Part shown: positions 44,508-53,890 of the stretch, piece by piece | How positions within the stretch are numbered: the stretch's first letter is position 1 | How the letters are laid out: each line of letters begins with the position of its first letter | Assembly (NCBI RefSeq): GCF_001650695.1 | Contig: NZ_LWQS01000011.1 | Location: 57,075-121,074 of the forward strand | DNA length: 64,000 nucleotides | DNA from: Chloroflexus islandicus | GTDB taxonomy: Bacteria > Chloroflexota > Chloroflexia > Chloroflexales > Chloroflexaceae | Direction of reading: 5' to 3' | Position numbers and translations under genes: made by a program | Notes under the pieces: generated by a model | What the model saw: only the letters and a program-made list of their open reading frames with translations | What the model was told of the DNA's origin: nothing | The model's database searches: none

Positions 44508-47237
44508 TCACGCAAACACCGGCTTGCGGCGACTGGCATATTGCCGGCGCAGCCACTTCTCAAGCTCGATGAGGAGATAACCCATAAACGCGATCGCAAC
44601 AATCCGCCACCACGCATCGAGCGTGATCGGCGCGCTCTGCATAATCCGGTTCATCCACGGCAGATACGTGAAGGCCAGTTGCAAGAGGATCATCACTCCC
44701 ACGCCAACAAACAGCCAGCGGTTGCTAAACACGCCGATCTGGAACATCGAATGGGTGAGCGAACGGCAGTTCAGCACGTAGAAGAGTTCAATCATCACGA
44801 TCACGTTGACTGCCACCGTGCGCGCTTCGGCGAGGCCGGCGCCGGCCTGCAACTCCCATTCAAACAGCGAAAAGGCGCTGATGACGATCAGCAACCCAAC
44901 CGCCAGCGTGCGCCAGAGCAAGGTGCTATCGAGGATCGGGGCGTCAACCTTGCGCGGCGGACGTTGCATGATCCCCGGTTCTTTGCGCTCGGCGGCCAAC
45001 ACAAGGCCCAACGCAGCAACGGTGGCCATGTTGACCCACAGGATTTGCACCGGCAAGACCGGCAAGACCGACCCGATCAGGATGGCGGCTAGAATGACTA
45101 ACCCTTCGCCGACGTTGGTTGGCAGCGTCCACGCAATGATCTTGGTCAAGTTATCGAATACGCCGCGACCCTCCTCCACCGCGGCTTCGATGGTGGCGAA
45201 GTTGTCGTCAGTCAGCACCATATCCGCCGCCTCGCGGGCCACATCGGTGCCCATCAGACCCATCGCAATGCCAATGTCGGCCTGCTTGAGCGCCGGCGCG
45301 TCGTTGACGCCATCACCGGTCATCGCCACGATATGGCCGCGCGCTTGCAGCGCCTGCACCAGCCGTAGCTTCTGTTCGGGAGTCACGCGGGCAAAGACGG
45401 TCGTGTACTCAGCGGCAGCGCTGAGTTCCTCGTCCGTGAGGTTTTCAAGCTCGCGACCGGTGAGCACCGCTGGCCTGCGCCCTCGCTCTAGCCCGATCTG
45501 CTCGGCAATCGCCGCCGCGGTGAGGGCATGATCGCCGGTGATCATCTTGACCTTGATGCCAGCCTCTTGGCAGGCCCGCACGGCGGTGATCGCTTCGGGA
45601 CGCGGCGGATCGACCATGCCTTGCAGGCCGAGGAAGGTCAACCCGCTCATCACATCGTGGTGAGAGATGGTAGTCGTGCCGGGGGGCAAATAACCGCGAG
45701 CAAACGCCAGCACGCGCAACCCCTGCCCGGCCAACGCCTCAGCCGCGCGTTGGATCGCGGCTGCATCGCACGGCGCCTGCTTGCCGGCAGCGTCGAGCAT
45801 CGTCGCGCAGCGCGCCAAGACAGCCTCAACCGAACCTTTCAGGTAGACCACCCGCTCGCGATCGGGGCCGGCATCGTGGAGCGTCGCCATGTACTGATGT
45901 TCCGACTCAAAGGGGATGCTGTCGAGTCGCGGCAGCCAGTGCTCTTGGCGGATGCCGGCTTTGTATGCGGCAACTAACAGCGCGCCTTCGGTTGGATCGC
46001 CGTTCACATCCCAGCGCCCTGCTTCCTCAACCAGTTGGCTATCGTTGCAGAGCAGGCCGGCCCGCAGGCATTCCGCCAACGCCGGATGCGCCGCCACCGC
46101 CACCGGCGCACCGTGCAGCGTGATTTCGCCCTCCGGTTGGTAGCCTGAACCGGTGGTGGCAAACGATTCGCCGCCGGCCACAATCCGCTGCACGGTCATC
46201 TGGTTTTGGGTCAGCGTGCCAGTCTTATCCGAGCAGATCACGGTCGTGCTGCCCAGCGTCTCAACCGCTGGCAACTTGCGAATGATCGCTTGCCGGCGCG
46301 CCATGCGCACCACGCCGATCGCCAGCGTCACCGTGACCGCAGCAGGCAACCCTTCGGGGATCGCGCTGACCGCGAGTGCAATCGCGGCAATCAGCGAGTC
46401 GATCAACGGCTGGCCGCGCATAAAGCCAAGCACCATCGTCAAGGCGGCAAAGCCGAGGATGACGAAGAGCAAGAGCCGGCTGAACTCAGCGATCTTGCGG
46501 GTCAGCGGCGTTTGCAAATCGTGCGCACTGGCGATGAGCTGCGAGATGCGCCCTACTTCGGTCTGATTGCCAGTCGCAACCACAATCCCCATCCCTTGCC
46601 CGTATGTCACCAGCGTCGAGGCGTATGCCATCGTCACCCGGTCGGCCAACGCGGTATCGGGTTCGATGGCGGCGTGGGCATCTTTGCTCACCGGCACCGA
46701 CTCGCCGGTCAGCGCCGCTTCGGCGATTTGCAGATCACGGGTGCGGATCAGACGCAGATCGGCAGGTACACGATCGCCGCTATGCAAGATCACCACATCG
46801 CCGGGAACCAGTTCGGCGGCAGAGATGCGCATCGTCTTGCCATCGCGCACCACTGTCGCTTCCATCTTCATCGCGCGGGCCAGCGCCTCGATCGCCTTTT
46901 CGGCCCGGCTCTCTTGGATATAGCCAAGAATGACGTTCACCAACACCGCGCCAAAGATAATCGCGGCGTCAACCGGGTCTTTGAGCAACAGCGTGATGAA
47001 GCTGGCAACCAACAAAATGTAGAGCAACGGATTATGAAACTGCAACAGGAAGCGCACCAGCGGGCTTTTGCCGCCTTTGGCGGTGATCACGTTCGGCCCG
47101 TACTGTTTGAGCCGGCGTGCTGCTTCGCTGGCGCTGAGACCGTGATGTTCATGGCTTCCCAGCGCTGCCGTCACATATTCTGGCGACTCGCTATGCCACA
47201 GTTGGTTGGCAGTGAATTGAGTTGGCGGAGTGGTCAT
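44508..47237 (-). CDS. P2-type cation-transporting ATPase
   Basis: A 909-residue pump of the Ca2+/Na+/K+ ATPase class. It has the N-terminal cation-ATPase domain (about 5-75), LTGESVPVSKD in the actuator domain, SAIPEGLPAAVTV in helix 4, the phosphorylation site DKTGTLTQNQMT and the hinge MTGDGVNDAPALKQADIGIAMG. Ten transmembrane helices are expected. Helix 5 keeps NVGEGL, but helix 6 reads WVNMATVAALGLVLAAE, so the aspartate of canonical Ca2+ pumps (NxxTD) is replaced by valine. The ion is therefore uncertain. The ATG has GGAGGG seven bases upstream. Confidence 0.9.
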   Translation of the reverse strand: MTTPPTQFTANQLWHSESPEYVTAALGSHEHHGLSASEAARRLKQYGPNVITAKGGKSPLVRFLLQFHNPLLYILLVASFITLLLKDPVDAAIIFGAVLVNVILGYIQESRAEKAIEALARAMKMEATVVRDGKTMRISAAELVPGDVVILHSGDRVPADLRLIRTRDLQIAEAALTGESVPVSKDAHAAIEPDTALADRVTMAYASTLVTYGQGMGIVVATGNQTEVGRISQLIASAHDLQTPLTRKIAEFSRLLLFVILGFAALTMVLGFMRGQPLIDSLIAAIALAVSAIPEGLPAAVTVTLAIGVVRMARRQAIIRKLPAVETLGSTTVICSDKTGTLTQNQMTVQRIVAGGESFATTGSGYQPEGEITLHGAPVAVAAHPALAECLRAGLLCNDSQLVEEAGRWDVNGDPTEGALLVAAYKAGIRQEHWLPRLDSIPFESEHQYMATLHDAGPDRERVVYLKGSVEAVLARCATMLDAAGKQAPCDAAAIQRAAEALAGQGLRVLAFARGYLPPGTTTISHHDVMSGLTFLGLQGMVDPPRPEAITAVRACQEAGIKVKMITGDHALTAAAIAEQIGLERGRRPAVLTGRELENLTDEELSAAAEYTTVFARVTPEQKLRLVQALQARGHIVAMTGDGVNDAPALKQADIGIAMGLMGTDVAREAADMVLTDDNFATIEAAVEEGRGVFDNLTKIIAWTLPTNVGEGLVILAAILIGSVLPVLPVQILWVNMATVAALGLVLAAERKEPGIMQRPPRKVDAPILDSTLLWRTLAVGLLIVISAFSLFEWELQAGAGLAEARTVAVNVIVMIELFYVLNCRSLTHSMFQIGVFSNRWLFVGVGVMILLQLAFTYLPWMNRIMQSAPITLDAWWRIVAIAFMGYLLIELEKWLRRQYASRRKPVFA

Positions 47238-47555
47238 AGGCCCTCCTTTCTATCGCTAGCAAGATGGTAGAGCAGGCAAGACCGGCCAATCGCTTCGCGG
47301 AAAGCGTTGGCGGAGGCTGCCCCAGCGCTAGGCACAGCACCGAAAGGGGAGGCAAGAAGGAGCTTGCTTTCAGTATACACCGCAATCTGATGCGGAATCA
47401 TTGAGATTGCGTTGTAGATGGGCAACTGGGGAAGTATGCGGTGTGGCGATGCTCAATGGTGATGAAAGCGGTCGCCGATACGGCGGGTTATTACTCCGGA
47501 ACACCCTGACCAAAGTGGAATGCGGCAGTTGGACTGCCGCACTCCACACGAGCGC
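47238..47555. other. Short gap upstream of the P2-type ATPase
   Basis: No gene. It should contain the ATPase promoter. Bases 47521-47541 form one more copy of the TGCGGCAGT/ACTGCCGCA hairpin, 14 bases after the 3' end of the CPBP gene. Confidence 0.6.
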
Positions 47556-48350
47556 TCACCCCTGCCAGCGCACCCGTTCGCGCCGCGCGAGCTGGGCCGG
47601 CCCCGTAGCGATGATGATGGCCAGTGCGATCAGGATTTGGGCCACGGCCAAGGCCGCAATCGACCCGCCGATCGCCGTTGCCGCCGTGTTGAACGCGACG
47701 TGAAACAGCGTTACCGGCAACAGACTACCGGCGGCGCTGTTGTAGAGCCACGTGTAGATCACCGCGCCGGCGATGGTGCCCGCTAACCACGGGAAAAATG
47801 GGTAATTCGCCATCGGATTGCCGATCCAGAAAAAGATCGGTAAATGCCATAGCCCCCACAACCCGCCCACGATCACGGTGGCTGCCAGCGCAGAGTAGCG
47901 TTGCTGCCAGTGCGGCAGGGCAAACCCGCGCCAACCCACCTCTTCCCACGGGTTAGCCAAGAGCGAGCTGATCAGGGCAGCGATCGCCGCCGCGACCCGT
48001 TCGCCCTGCGGCGCCGGCAGCTCATCCGGCCAACCCAACAGGGTGGCAAGCGCCTTGGCTAACCCGACGATCACCACTGGCCCGCCAACCGCCGCCAGAT
48101 ACCAGATTGGCGCCACCCGCCATCGGAGCAGCGCCGCAAACAGGGCATTGGCCCGATCCGGCCCATAGCTTGCCCGCGTCACCCAACCGGCGGCCAGCGC
48201 TGGCGCTACTGCGGGAAGGATCAGCAGCACCTGCCATCCCGGCGCCGTAAACGGCGCCACCCCGCGCGAACCTAGCGCCGCCGGGATCCAACCCAGCCAC
48301 GCAAGGCCAAAGGCGAGCAGGTAAAAGCGGAGAAGAGGCGAGGTGGGCAT
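47556..48350 (-). CDS. CPBP-family intramembrane metalloprotease
   Basis: A 264-residue membrane protein with about seven to eight helices and the CPBP (CAAX protease/bacteriocin-processing, Abi) motifs: EEVGWRGFALP (motif 1, about 137-147), WGLWHLPIFF (motif 2) and LFHVAFN (motif 3). In bacteria these proteins mature peptides or give bacteriocin immunity. No peptide or bacteriocin gene is recognisable next to it, so its substrate is unknown. The ribosome site is weak. Confidence 0.9.
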   Translation of the reverse strand: MPTSPLLRFYLLAFGLAWLGWIPAALGSRGVAPFTAPGWQVLLILPAVAPALAAGWVTRASYGPDRANALFAALLRWRVAPIWYLAAVGGPVVIVGLAKALATLLGWPDELPAPQGERVAAAIAALISSLLANPWEEVGWRGFALPHWQQRYSALAATVIVGGLWGLWHLPIFFWIGNPMANYPFFPWLAGTIAGAVIYTWLYNSAAGSLLPVTLFHVAFNTAATAIGGSIAALAVAQILIALAIIIATGPAQLARRERVRWQG

Positions 48351-49001
48351 AGGGCCTGTCGCTCAGCAATAAGACGCCGTTTCATGCCATCGCAGGCAAT
48401 ACTCTTGCTGTCATTGCGAGGGGGCGCAGCCCCCAAAGCAATCTCCCGCTTCGGCGTGAACAATCACTGGATGCAAATCACTCGCTCAAACCACGCCCCA
48501 AAGATACTTGAAAACTCCTTGGCTGGCAAACACCATTTGCGGCACAGTTGCGCTACGCTTGCACTCCCTATCAGGCATGCCTCGCGCTATCGCGGGAGAT
48601 TGCTTCGCGCCGGGGCAGCGCTGCGCACGGCCCCGACGCTCGCAAGGACAGCGGAACGGTAAACAGTGTCATTGCGAGGGGGCGCAGCTCCCGAAGCAAT
48701 CTCCTGCTTCGGCGAGAACGACCGCTGGAGGCAAAGTCATCGCGCACACGATACCCCAAAGATAAGCTATGCGGTCGCTCGGCATCCTGATCCGGCGCGA
48801 TCAAGCACAGGTCAGCACACAATACCCCAACGATAAGCTATGCCGATCGCTCCCTATTAGGCATGTGTCGCGCTACAGTGGGAGATTGCTTCGCTTCGGG
48901 GCAGCGCCGCACGCTGCCCCTGCCGCTCGCAATGACAGAGGAAAGGAGATTGCTACGCGCGGCCCCGACGCTCGCAATGACAGCGGGCAACATAGACCGC
49001 A
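48351..49001. repeat. Intergenic cluster of CATTGCGAG...GCAATC elements
   Basis: No gene. At least four element copies or halves lie at about 48409-48450, 48591-48655, 48666-48712 and 48880-48985. A short direct repeat around AATACCCCAACGATAAGCTATGC/GATACCCCAAAGATAAGC lies near 48755-48775 and 48822-48842. Confidence 0.75.
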
Positions 49002-50402
49002 TTAATGTTGCCCATTGACTATCGCCGGTTGGTGTACGATCATCACGGATGGCGTATCCACCCCCGCCGGCAGCCGAAAACTCACTGTCGTACCGCGCTC
49101 TAGCTCGCTTTCGGCCCAAATCTGGCCGCCATGAGCCTCAACCAAACGGCGGGCAATCGCCAAGCCCAAGCCGGCGCCGCCGCTGCTGCGCGTGCGCGCC
49201 CGATCGGCGCGGTAGAAGCGGTCGAAGATGTGCGGCAAGTCGGCGGGATCAATGCCGGGGCCGGTGTCGGCCACGCTGAAGACGATGCCATCCGGCTCGG
49301 CGGCAACGGTCACGCGCACCGCGCCGCCGGCGGGAGTGTGGCGCAGCGCGTTGCTGATCAAGTTGCCCAAAACCTGCGCAATCCGCTGCGGATCAACATC
49401 AATATCGGGCAACCCGGCGGCTGGTTCGGCAGTGAGTTGAATCGCGCGCTCGGCGGCGCTCTGCGCAAATGAACGCACCGCTTCGTTCACTAGCATCGCC
49501 GGCGCAACCGTTTCACGGTAGAGCGGCAATTGGCCAGCGTCGGCCAGCGCGAGCAGATGTAGATCGTTGATCAGCCGCTCAAGCAGGGCAACCTCAGATA
49601 GCAACGCTTCAATCTGCTCGGCGTCAGCCTCGTACACCCCGTCTTGAATCCCCTCGAGCCGGCCTTTAATAATCGACAGCGGCGTGCGCAGTTCGTGGGC
49701 CACATCGGCGGTGAGTTGGCGACGCTGCTGATCGGCCTGCTGCAAAGCGGCAGTCATGCGGTTGAAACTCTCAGCCAGTTCGGCCAATTCGCGCACATTC
49801 GCCGGTTGCACGCGGCTACTGTGGTCGCCATTGGCAATTGCTTGCGCAGCGGCGCTGATCTGGCGTAATGGCGCACTAATCCGGCGCGAGAAGATGGCCG
49901 CCATTACCAGCAAGATCGCCATCAACCCGGCGCCAGCTCCCAGCATCCCCCAGAGTAACGGGCGACGGTTGAGATCGCCTATCGGAAACGACTCGTCGGT
50001 ATCCACCACCGAAAACACCAAGGTGCCGACTTGTTGATCGTTGACCACGATTGGAATGCGCCGCACCGCTTCGTTGCCGCGCGCGATGAAAGGCCGGCGA
50101 CGTCCGGCAACCACGCGCCCATTAGCATCGAGCAGCGCAACGGCGCCTTTAATCTTGCCGAACCCCTGCGGCAATGGCCCTAATTGCCGTTCAACTCCAC
50201 TCCATGAACCGGTCTGTTGATAGTACGCAGCTAATTGCATCGCCTGATTTCGCGCCGCCATTTCGGCTTCCATCCAGCGGATTTGATCTGGATCGTTCCA
50301 GCGTGTCACCAGCCAAAACGAGAGCACCATGCCGCTAATGCCCAGCACAATCACCAGCGCAAAGGCGGTGAGCATGAGATTAAAGAGGCGGGGCGGGCGC
50401 AT
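49002..50402 (-). CDS. Sensor histidine kinase (BaeS/ResE-like)
   Basis: A 466-residue membrane kinase. Helix 1 (about 8-28) is followed by an extracytoplasmic sensor loop (about 30-145), helix 2 (about 150-172) and HAMP (about 173-225). HisKA comes next, with the phospho-accepting histidine in DVAHELRTPLS, then the HATPase domain with NLISNALRHTP (N box), VADTGPGIDP (G1), IFDRFYRAD (F box) and GGAGLGLAIARRLVEAHGG (G2). ATG 50402 follows GAGG at six bases. It is co-directional with, and 40 bp after, its response regulator. The signal is unknown. Confidence 0.96.
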   Translation of the reverse strand: MRPPRLFNLMLTAFALVIVLGISGMVLSFWLVTRWNDPDQIRWMEAEMAARNQAMQLAAYYQQTGSWSGVERQLGPLPQGFGKIKGAVALLDANGRVVAGRRRPFIARGNEAVRRIPIVVNDQQVGTLVFSVVDTDESFPIGDLNRRPLLWGMLGAGAGLMAILLVMAAIFSRRISAPLRQISAAAQAIANGDHSSRVQPANVRELAELAESFNRMTAALQQADQQRRQLTADVAHELRTPLSIIKGRLEGIQDGVYEADAEQIEALLSEVALLERLINDLHLLALADAGQLPLYRETVAPAMLVNEAVRSFAQSAAERAIQLTAEPAAGLPDIDVDPQRIAQVLGNLISNALRHTPAGGAVRVTVAAEPDGIVFSVADTGPGIDPADLPHIFDRFYRADRARTRSSGGAGLGLAIARRLVEAHGGQIWAESELERGTTVSFRLPAGVDTPSVMIVHQPAIVNGQH

Positions 50403-50442
50403 ACGTAACCTCGTAGAGAACGCAGCGCGTCTCGTCGCCGGC

Positions 50443-51147
50443 TTAGCGTTCCTCGTTCTCGGCGAACTTGTAACCAACGCCATAGACCGTCAAGATCAAA
50501 CGCGGCGGTCCATTCGGATCAGGCTCGATCTTGCGGCGCAGATTTTTGATGTGGGCGTCGATCGTGCGGTCAAAACCGGTGTAATCGGTATCATACACCC
50601 GATCGAGCAGTTGGGCGCGGGTGAAGGGCCGGCCCGGCGCGCTAGCCAACACTGCCAGCAGATCGAATTCGGTCGCGGTGAGTTCGATCGTCTCGCCGTC
50701 GCGCCGCACCGTGCGCCGTTCAAGGTCGATCACCAACCCGCCAGTTTGGATGACATTGACCGGCTGCAATGCGCCTTCGCTCCGGCGCAGCACCGCGCGC
50801 ACCCGCGCCACCAGCTCACGCGGACTGAAGGGTTTGGTGATGTAGTCGTCAGCGCCAAGTTCGAGTCCAATCAGCCGATCGGTCTCTTCGACCCGCGCCG
50901 TGAGCATAATGATCGGCAACCGCGCTGTGAGCGGGTCTTGGCGCAAGGTGCGCGTGACATCAAGCCCGTCCATACCGGGCAACATCAGGTCAAGCACGAT
51001 CAACGCCGGACGCTCTTGGCGAGCCAACCGCAACGCAGTTGGCCCGTCACCGGCGCTGATCACCTGAAACCCGGCCCGTTCGAGGTAATCGCGAGCGATT
51101 TTGACAATACCGGGTTCATCATCAACCACCAAAATCGTGCGTGCCAT
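50443..51147 (-). CDS. OmpR/PhoB-family response regulator
   Basis: A 234-residue regulator. The receiver domain (about 1-120) has VVDDEPGIVKIA and the phospho-acceptor Asp in IVLDLMLPGMDG, and ends with KPFSPRELVARV. A winged-helix DNA-binding domain follows (about 135-230; ELTATEFDLLAVLASAPGRP, DRTIDAHIKNLRRKIEPDP, VYGVGYKFA). It pairs with the kinase encoded downstream. The upstream small membrane protein gene ends 58 bp before it, so the three genes may form one operon controlled by this regulator. Confidence 0.96.
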   Translation of the reverse strand: MARTILVVDDEPGIVKIARDYLERAGFQVISAGDGPTALRLARQERPALIVLDLMLPGMDGLDVTRTLRQDPLTARLPIIMLTARVEETDRLIGLELGADDYITKPFSPRELVARVRAVLRRSEGALQPVNVIQTGGLVIDLERRTVRRDGETIELTATEFDLLAVLASAPGRPFTRAQLLDRVYDTDYTGFDRTIDAHIKNLRRKIEPDPNGPPRLILTVYGVGYKFAENEER

Positions 51148-51205
51148 AGGCTTGTCCGGGTTGCCATACGGTAGGGCCGCACGAACGTGCGGCTCCACCC
51201 ATTAG

Positions 51206-51718
51206 CTATTCGACACGCGGGTCGTGCCCGGCGGGGGTCAACGGCGGCGCGGGGGGCGTGCCCGGCGGGGTAGCCGCTGGCGGCCGGTTTTGGCGTTGGC
51301 GGAAGATGCGGATGCCAAGCCAGATCAGCAAAGCCAACGCCGCCAATTTGAGCAGGATGTCAACCAGACTGAGCAAGCCGCCGAACCACCCTCTACTATC
51401 CATCATACTGGGCATTTGGTAGCCCATACCGGGCATCATCTGGCCGCGCTCTCCCCAATTACGCCAGCCGGGAGGCGTAAATTGGCCGCGCTCTCCCCAA
51501 TTACGCCAGCCGGGAGGCGTGAATTGGTCATGTTTCCCGCGCTCCTTCCAGTCGGGCGGGGGGTTGGGAACCGCCTGCTGGTTTGACCACCCTGGCATTG
51601 CCCACGCCGTCCACATAGCACGCCAGCTCATCGCCATACTGCCTAGTGCAACGACCAGCGCCACCAGCGAGATGCCGAGCGCCAGCCATGCCGGCCAGTT
51701 TACTCGTCGTTGTTCCAT
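51206..51718 (-). CDS. Small membrane protein with a duplicated 14-residue motif, function unknown
   Basis: A 170-residue protein with transmembrane helices at about 9-30 and 110-132. The external loop between them is rich in Trp, Gly, Pro and Met. The 14-residue unit FTPPGWRNWGERGQ occurs twice in a row (about 66-93), encoded by an almost perfect 42-bp tandem DNA repeat (about 51447-51530). A similar WKERGKHDQ piece precedes it. The cytoplasmic tail is Pro-rich. AGGAG lies seven bases before the ATG. It is followed by the two-component pair and may be its accessory sensor or target; that is inference. No known family is recognised. Confidence 0.75.
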   Translation of the reverse strand: MEQRRVNWPAWLALGISLVALVVALGSMAMSWRAMWTAWAMPGWSNQQAVPNPPPDWKERGKHDQFTPPGWRNWGERGQFTPPGWRNWGERGQMMPGMGYQMPSMMDSRGWFGGLLSLVDILLKLAALALLIWLGIRIFRQRQNRPPAATPPGTPPAPPLTPAGHDPRVE

Positions 51719-51889
51719 ACGCTTCACTCCTGAGATTGTGACTGGGTTGTATGATACCAGTTTCACCATCAAGATAGCCGGCAATTGTGAAGATGCTATG
51801 AAGCGTTGGTGGAGACTTTTGTGACGCCGGCAGCCATTTATGGCGTGCGGCAGTTGCACTGCCGCACGTCACATACGCTTGCACTATCC
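51719..51889. repeat. Hairpin repeat between mgtC and the small membrane protein gene
   Basis: CGTGCGGCAGT (51844-51854) pairs with ACTGCCGCACG (51858-51868). It is a copy of the same 9-15-bp stem family as at 5081, 12396, 47521 and 52852. Confidence 0.75.
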
Positions 51890-52750
51890 CTACCGCTGTT
51901 TGGCCGCGTCAGGTGATGTTTTCGGCTGCGGTTCGGCCTCTTGCAAATCTTGCAAAACATTTGGGTTGCTCAAGTTGAGCGGCACGACCGGCTCGTCAGT
52001 CTCGGCCTCTTCGCCCTCAGTCGCTTCCGCCGGCTCGTCCAGCGGGGCAACGGCAGTTTCAACCTGCGCAACATACTTTTTCAAGGTGAGCAGTTGGCGC
52101 GCAAGCAATGGCGCTTGATCGGCGCTGAGTGCGCGCACCAGTTCAACTTCGAGCAACGCAGCCGAACCGGCGCCGGGCAGCACCGTGGCCCGCTTGACCG
52201 GAGCGCCAAGACGCGCCAGCGCATCGAGCGCCTTCCCCACCGATCTGCCGTCGTCGTGCAGGTGAATGCGCAAATGGCTGACCGGCCCGCCAAAATTCAA
52301 GCGCCGTTCGAGCCACTCAAGCACAATGAGCGTGAAGAGAAACAGCAAGGCGGCGACCACCGCTAACCATCCCAACCCAGTTGCTACAGTGACGCCAATC
52401 CCGGCGGATCCCCACAGCGTCGCGGCGGTGGTCAGGCCGCGCACGTTCGTACCGTGGCGCAAAATAGCTCCCGCACCCATAAAACCGATCCCGGAAACAA
52501 CATAGCTGGCGACTCGCAGCGCATCGCGATCACCGGTCAGTTCAGTAAATCCGTATGCGCCTGCCATGGTGACGAGGCAAGCGCCAACCCCAACTAAAAT
52601 ATGCGGACGAAAACCGCTGGCCCGTTCATGGGTTGAGCGTTCTAACCCGATCAACCCGCAGAGGATCAGGGTGAGGATTAATCTCCCAACGACATTCAGA
52701 TCGATCGGCCCCATGATCCGCATCAGCTCAACGCTGATCTCTTGCAGCAT
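51890..52750 (-). CDS. MgtC/SapB family membrane protein
   Basis: A 286-residue protein. The MgtC domain covers about 18-150, with LCGLIGLERSTHERASGFRPHILVGVGACLVT, then GIGFMGAGAILRHGTNVRGLTTAATLWGSAGIGV (described by its conserved core). A C-terminal ACT-like soluble domain (about 165-245) and an acidic, Glu-rich tail follow. In other bacteria MgtC affects growth at low Mg2+ and inhibits the F-ATP synthase. ATG 52750 is preceded by AGGAG. The preceding gene encodes a helical, possibly ferritin-like protein. Confidence 0.9.
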   Translation of the reverse strand: MLQEISVELMRIMGPIDLNVVGRLILTLILCGLIGLERSTHERASGFRPHILVGVGACLVTMAGAYGFTELTGDRDALRVASYVVSGIGFMGAGAILRHGTNVRGLTTAATLWGSAGIGVTVATGLGWLAVVAALLFLFTLIVLEWLERRLNFGGPVSHLRIHLHDDGRSVGKALDALARLGAPVKRATVLPGAGSAALLEVELVRALSADQAPLLARQLLTLKKYVAQVETAVAPLDEPAEATEGEEAETDEPVVPLNLSNPNVLQDLQEAEPQPKTSPDAAKQR

Positions 52751-52851
52751 GGCATCGCTCCTGTGATTTCGTAACCGGAAAGCCGCCCCGTCTAAGCGTA
52801 CCACATGCAGAAACGCATCCAGCACATAAGGCACAAATCGCAGCCTTTGGT

Positions 52852-52884
52852 ATGGAGTGCGGTAGTCAAACTACCGCACTCCAT
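52852..52884. repeat. 15-bp-stem hairpin upstream of mgtC
   Basis: ATGGAGTGCGGTAGT (52852-52866) pairs perfectly with ACTACCGCACTCCAT (52870-52884), loop CAA. It carries a compensating change (TA for CA, TG for TA) relative to the other family members, so the stem rather than the sequence is kept. Confidence 0.8.
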
Positions 52885-52919
52885 ATCTCTAGCGTTATGC
52901 CGGGTTGGTGTGTCCGTAG

Positions 52920-53321
52920 TTATCGCGCTCTCTCGCGGTGCGACGGCAATGCCGCCGCTAGCAGCGCAGCTTCCCGCACCGCTTTCGTATCGCACCGTTC
53001 AATCCATGTGATCCAGCGCATGGCGAGATCAAGGCCACAGTGCGGCAACAACCAGAGCCACAACCGATCGAGCAGGCTTACCTGCACCAGCGGAGCCGCA
53101 TGCAGGCGACGCAAGGTGCGCGCATAGCGCTGTTGGTGGTTCGCCTCGGCAGCAGCGAGATTGAGCAGAATCTGCTCGTGCTGTTCGGTGGGCGCTTGCG
53201 CGGCGAGCCGCCGGTACAGTTGCACAATCAGCTCGTGACGCTGGCATGCGCGCTGCAAGGCATGGATAAAGCGGCGGCGCCGTTCGGCCCGATTGAGCAT
53301 CGGCTCGGTAATGCGCAGCAT
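52920..53321 (-). CDS. Small all-helical protein, possibly ferritin-like
   Basis: A 133-residue protein with an N-terminal basic stretch (RAERRRRF) and helices. HELIVQLYRRLAAQAPTEQHEQ and LAAAEANHQQRYARTLRRL place Glu and His residues at spacings seen in rubrerythrin/VIT-type ferritin-like domains. A second hydrophobic helix pair follows (LLDRLWLWLLPHCGLDLAM). Metal binding is not certain. ATG 53321 is chosen because AAAGGAG lies seven bases upstream. The gene is co-directional with mgtC, about 170 bp before it. Confidence 0.7.
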   Translation of the reverse strand: MLRITEPMLNRAERRRRFIHALQRACQRHELIVQLYRRLAAQAPTEQHEQILLNLAAAEANHQQRYARTLRRLHAAPLVQVSLLDRLWLWLLPHCGLDLAMRWITWIERCDTKAVREAALLAAALPSHRERAR

Positions 53322-53890
53322 AGGCAGCTCCTTTCCCTTGGCAGCTTGTATCGCGATATTATTCGCAACCGTAACCGGTGTTGCGACAAAATGATCTCTT
53401 TTGCAGATCGAAACATGACGAATCTGCACTCAACTAGCAGGTTTATGAGTTATGACGCGAGGGAAGCACTCAAAATGGTGAGGGGGCATCAAAGAGAGAA
53501 ATACATTCCCCCGCCAGCTTCTTCACCGGCGGGGTTGATCGATCTGAACTGCAATGCAGGTCAAAGCGCACCCTGCAACGAAGAAGAAGCCACGACCATG
53601 ATTGAGTGCCGCCTATGACTGCTATCCATGGCTTCTCCTCCGCTTATCAGACTTGATTGCTCGCTTTGTCGTACTGCAAACGGCATTTTGGCGCACTAAC
53701 TGGCACTAAGCGGCGGCTGGCGTGGGTGCAACACGCGCAGCCCTTTGCACAATACGGTCACGAACCCTAGGCGAGTATACCTGATCGGTTGAAATTTTGT
53801 CAATACCAAAATATCTTTCTTGCCATCCCTATTTTTGATAGTTTGGCCGGTTATGAGAGGCCGATCAAGTACGCTTGCCTCACCTCCGCT
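53322..53890. other. Gene-free stretch upstream of the helical-protein gene
   Basis: No convincing gene. A CCCCGCC/GGCGGGG hairpin lies near 53509-53536. The segment from 53760 to 53880 is A+T-rich, just past the 3' end of the kinase-aminotransferase fusion gene. Confidence 0.4.

Noticed and set aside
52920..53321. Assignment of the helical protein as a rubrerythrin
   Set aside because: Only one weak Glu/His pattern is visible and no rubredoxin domain or paired ExxH motifs; it is left as possibly ferritin-like.
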